Positions 5,594 through 7,281 of a stretch of 7,281 nucleotides of DNA are shown here, piece by piece (the stretch's first letter is position 1; each line of letters starts with the position of its first letter). The notes below the pieces were generated by a model that had not been told where the DNA came from, made no database searches, and was given only the letters and a program-made list of their open reading frames with translations. This DNA is from Fidelibacterota bacterium (GTDB lineage: Bacteria > Fidelibacterota > Fidelibacteria > Fidelibacterales > Fidelibacteraceae): contig JAGLUM010000361.1 in assembly GCA_023134755.1 (NCBI GenBank), positions 1 through 7,281 on the forward strand, in the 5' to 3' direction. The position numbers and the translations under genes are program-made.

Positions 5594-6508
5594 TTATTTT
5601 GCAGAAGATGGTGTCTGCTTCTTTTTGTTATTCGTTACTAATTTCCTGATGTCACGATATTTAATATCCGAAAAGAAATTTAATAATATTACACCTACGA
5701 GGGCAGGGAGCAGCACATTGACAAAAAAGATAAACAGAGCGCTCCCGATAGCCACTTCCGAAGGGATCCCAAAGGGCTGTAAGGCAATGTTTGCGGCACC
5801 TTCCCGGAAACCGAGTCCGGCAAACGAAACAGGGACAGATGCTATACCCACTATAAAAAAACAAACCTTCCCCTGATCAATCCATGAAATACCATAGGAG
5901 CGGAGAATAAGCCAATATTGTGAAATAAATGCAATATAGGTCAGGATGGTAAGAGATACATTTGTAATGGCAATTTTTAAATACGGGACATGTTCCGGGA
6001 TATAATCTTTGAAATTCGTATTTTTTTTAAATAGGCGGTAAATCAAAAATAAAATAATAAAGATCACACAAAACCCCAGCATATACCACATATCCGGATA
6101 AAGCAGATATGTGCTGATGCCAAAAAAGAAAAACATCGTACCGGTTGCAAAAAAGATGTCGATCAAAAAGGTATAGATACGCTGTTTTGTGGTTCCGGGC
6201 AGTAAAAAGGTTTTTCCTACTTCCCCGATACTGGCAGGCAGAATTAAACGAAAGGTAAACCCGGAAAAATGAGAAATAAGTGCCTGCTTCAAAGTAAACG
6301 GCGGCATCAGTTGACGGGCAGAATAGAAAAACCGAAGACCCTGTCCGGTTAAATTCAACAGTCCCAGAACAAAAACACCCAGGATAACGCCGAGGGGAAT
6401 AGAACGATAAAACATAAACAATTCTTTAATATGTATCTGTCGAAACAGCCACCAGAAGAGGGCGGCGCTAATAGAAATTTTCAATAACATCGATAGAATT
6501 TTTTTCAT
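5594..6508 (-). CDS. UPF0104/lysylphosphatidylglycerol-synthase-type integral membrane protein
   Basis: A 304-aa polytopic inner-membrane protein of the LPG_synthase_TM (flippase-like) family, with hydrophobic segments near residues 4-22, 37-56, 78-95, 112-135, 140-158, 178-201, 214-235 and 252-278, and a basic C-terminal tail. Family-type motifs are LPASIGEVGKTFLL (90-103) and VPVSFAGLGFREGA (225-238), the usual conserved P..GE and AGLG.REGA blocks. Members without the cytosolic aminoacyl-transfer domain, as here, are thought to move or handle lipid-linked substrates and often sit beside glycosyltransferases. The start is an ATG at 6508 with AGAGGA (6512-6517) ahead of it. It overlaps by 4 bp (ATGA) the stop of the upstream glycosyltransferase, so the two are translationally coupled. 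The exact substrate is unknown. A terminator follows. Confidence 0.9.
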   Translation of the reverse strand: MKKILSMLLKISISAALFWWLFRQIHIKELFMFYRSIPLGVILGVFVLGLLNLTGQGLRFFYSARQLMPPFTLKQALISHFSGFTFRLILPASIGEVGKTFLLPGTTKQRIYTFLIDIFFATGTMFFFFGISTYLLYPDMWYMLGFCVIFIILFLIYRLFKKNTNFKDYIPEHVPYLKIAITNVSLTILTYIAFISQYWLILRSYGISWIDQGKVCFFIVGIASVPVSFAGLGFREGAANIALQPFGIPSEVAIGSALFIFFVNVLLPALVGVILLNFFSDIKYRDIRKLVTNNKKKQTPSSAK

Positions 6509-7281
6509 ATATCCTCTGATATTGTTTTCTTATATGTGGACCCTTTCCAGGTAAATGTACCAAATGTGCCGTACAATCCAATCCAAATAATAAATAGAGC
6601 GTGGAATATTTCCATAAAAAATAAATGTTTAAATTTATAGGGAATTTTAAATTTTTTCAAGGTGATGCCCATATAAAAGAAATCACAACATGCTTTGATA
6701 AGCAGCAGTCCGACCCAGTAAGGCAGAACCATCACATCCCAAAAAGCAAGCAGTGGCAATAAAATAACAGCGAGATAATAAAAAAATACGGTCAAACCCA
6801 AAATCATGACCGGTACGGTTGCCTTCATAACATGTGAAGCCCAGCGTATCCGCTGATTGATCACACCTTTGATACTATCTTCCGGCACCAGTCGTACTAC
6901 AGACTCCGGATGCGCGTTGAATACCACATCATAGTTTTGACGCTGTGCTTCATAGATAATATCGGAATCATCGCCGGTTACAACATGGTTTTTTAGTGCC
7001 TTATTATGCTGAAACAAGTCCTTGCGATACATCATGTTGTTGCCATTGGCCGTGATCGCAAAACCATTGACCATGGCACCGGCAAGCACCACATTGTGAG
7101 ATAGATTTTCCAGGGTCTGCATAGATTGCCACGTTTCTTCAAATTTGGAATTATAAGAATCTTTACTGAATAGCGATATTCCTGTAGCAGCACCCAGTTT
7201 ATCATTGCACAATGACCCATAAGATCGAAGCCAGCCCGGTTTATGAGATGCATCCGCATCGGTAGCAACGATATATTCGGT
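6505..7281 (-). CDS. Membrane glycosyltransferase family 2 (partial, N-terminus beyond window)
   Basis: The frame stays open to the window edge, so the visible 258 residues are the C-terminal part of a longer protein. A TTG at 7212 is not the real start, because catalytic motifs lie upstream of it. From the edge, residues 1-14 read TEYIVATDADASHK, containing the metal-binding DAD (DxD type, residues 8-10). Then come GDDSD (103-107), the likely catalytic-base region, and QRIRW (143-147), the Q-x-x-R-W motif of processive and membrane GT2 enzymes. Three hydrophobic segments follow at about 155-183, 185-206 and 218-240. The enzyme would add a sugar from a nucleotide donor to a lipid or growing glycan at the inner membrane. 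It is the first visible gene of a unit with the UPF0104-type protein. Glycolipid (ceramide- or hopanoid-glucosyltransferase-like) and exopolysaccharide roles are both possible. Confidence 0.88.
   Translation of the reverse strand, partial: TEYIVATDADASHKPGWLRSYGSLCNDKLGAATGISLFSKDSYNSKFEETWQSMQTLENLSHNVVLAGAMVNGFAITANGNNMMYRKDLFQHNKALKNHVVTGDDSDIIYEAQRQNYDVVFNAHPESVVRLVPEDSIKGVINQRIRWASHVMKATVPVMILGLTVFFYYLAVILLPLLAFWDVMVLPYWVGLLLIKACCDFFYMGITLKKFKIPYKFKHLFFMEIFHALFIIWIGLYGTFGTFTWKGSTYKKTISEDI

Overview
The window comes from a moderately AT-rich, Gram-negative-type (diderm), probably anaerobic or fermentative bacterium. The evidence is two lipoproteins with lipobox cysteines, a signal-peptide outer-membrane barrel ending in phenylalanine, and HydG, an enzyme that only makes sense alongside an [FeFe] hydrogenase. 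The gene style and the C-rich dispersed intergenic palindromes suggest a member of the FCB superphylum or a neighbouring candidate phylum (Calditrichota, Marinimicrobia or Cloacimonadota type). That placement is an inference; no marker gene in the window proves it.

Layout: there are six genes in two convergent blocks. The left block is on the plus strand. It starts with hydG (109-1536), followed after a 62-nt gap by a TPR-repeat lipoprotein (1599-2669) and a strong hairpin terminator (2693-2722). A second plus-strand unit pairs a low-complexity lipoprotein rich first in tyrosine and then in serine (2795-3619) with a FadL/PorV-like outer-membrane barrel starting 12 nt later (3632-4855), closed by a terminator (4881-4908). 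The right block is on the minus strand. A membrane glycosyltransferase family 2 protein (6505-7281, cut by the window edge) overlaps by 4 bp a UPF0104/LPG-synthase-type integral membrane protein (5594-6508), and the unit ends in its own terminator (5550-5572).

The roughly 640-bp gap between the two convergent terminators (4909-5549) holds no credible gene. It is packed with repeats: three copies of a C/G-rich foldable repeat in both orientations, a near-perfect GC-rich inverted repeat, a run of ten C, and another candidate repeat relic.

Functionally, three themes are visible: H-cluster assembly (HydG), cell-envelope proteins (two lipoproteins and a barrel), and envelope glycolipid or polysaccharide synthesis (the GT2 and UPF0104 pair). 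Nothing proves a wholly new system. The best candidate for undescribed biology is the Tyr-rich/Ser-rich lipoprotein coupled to the outer-membrane barrel, followed by the repeat-filled convergent gap.
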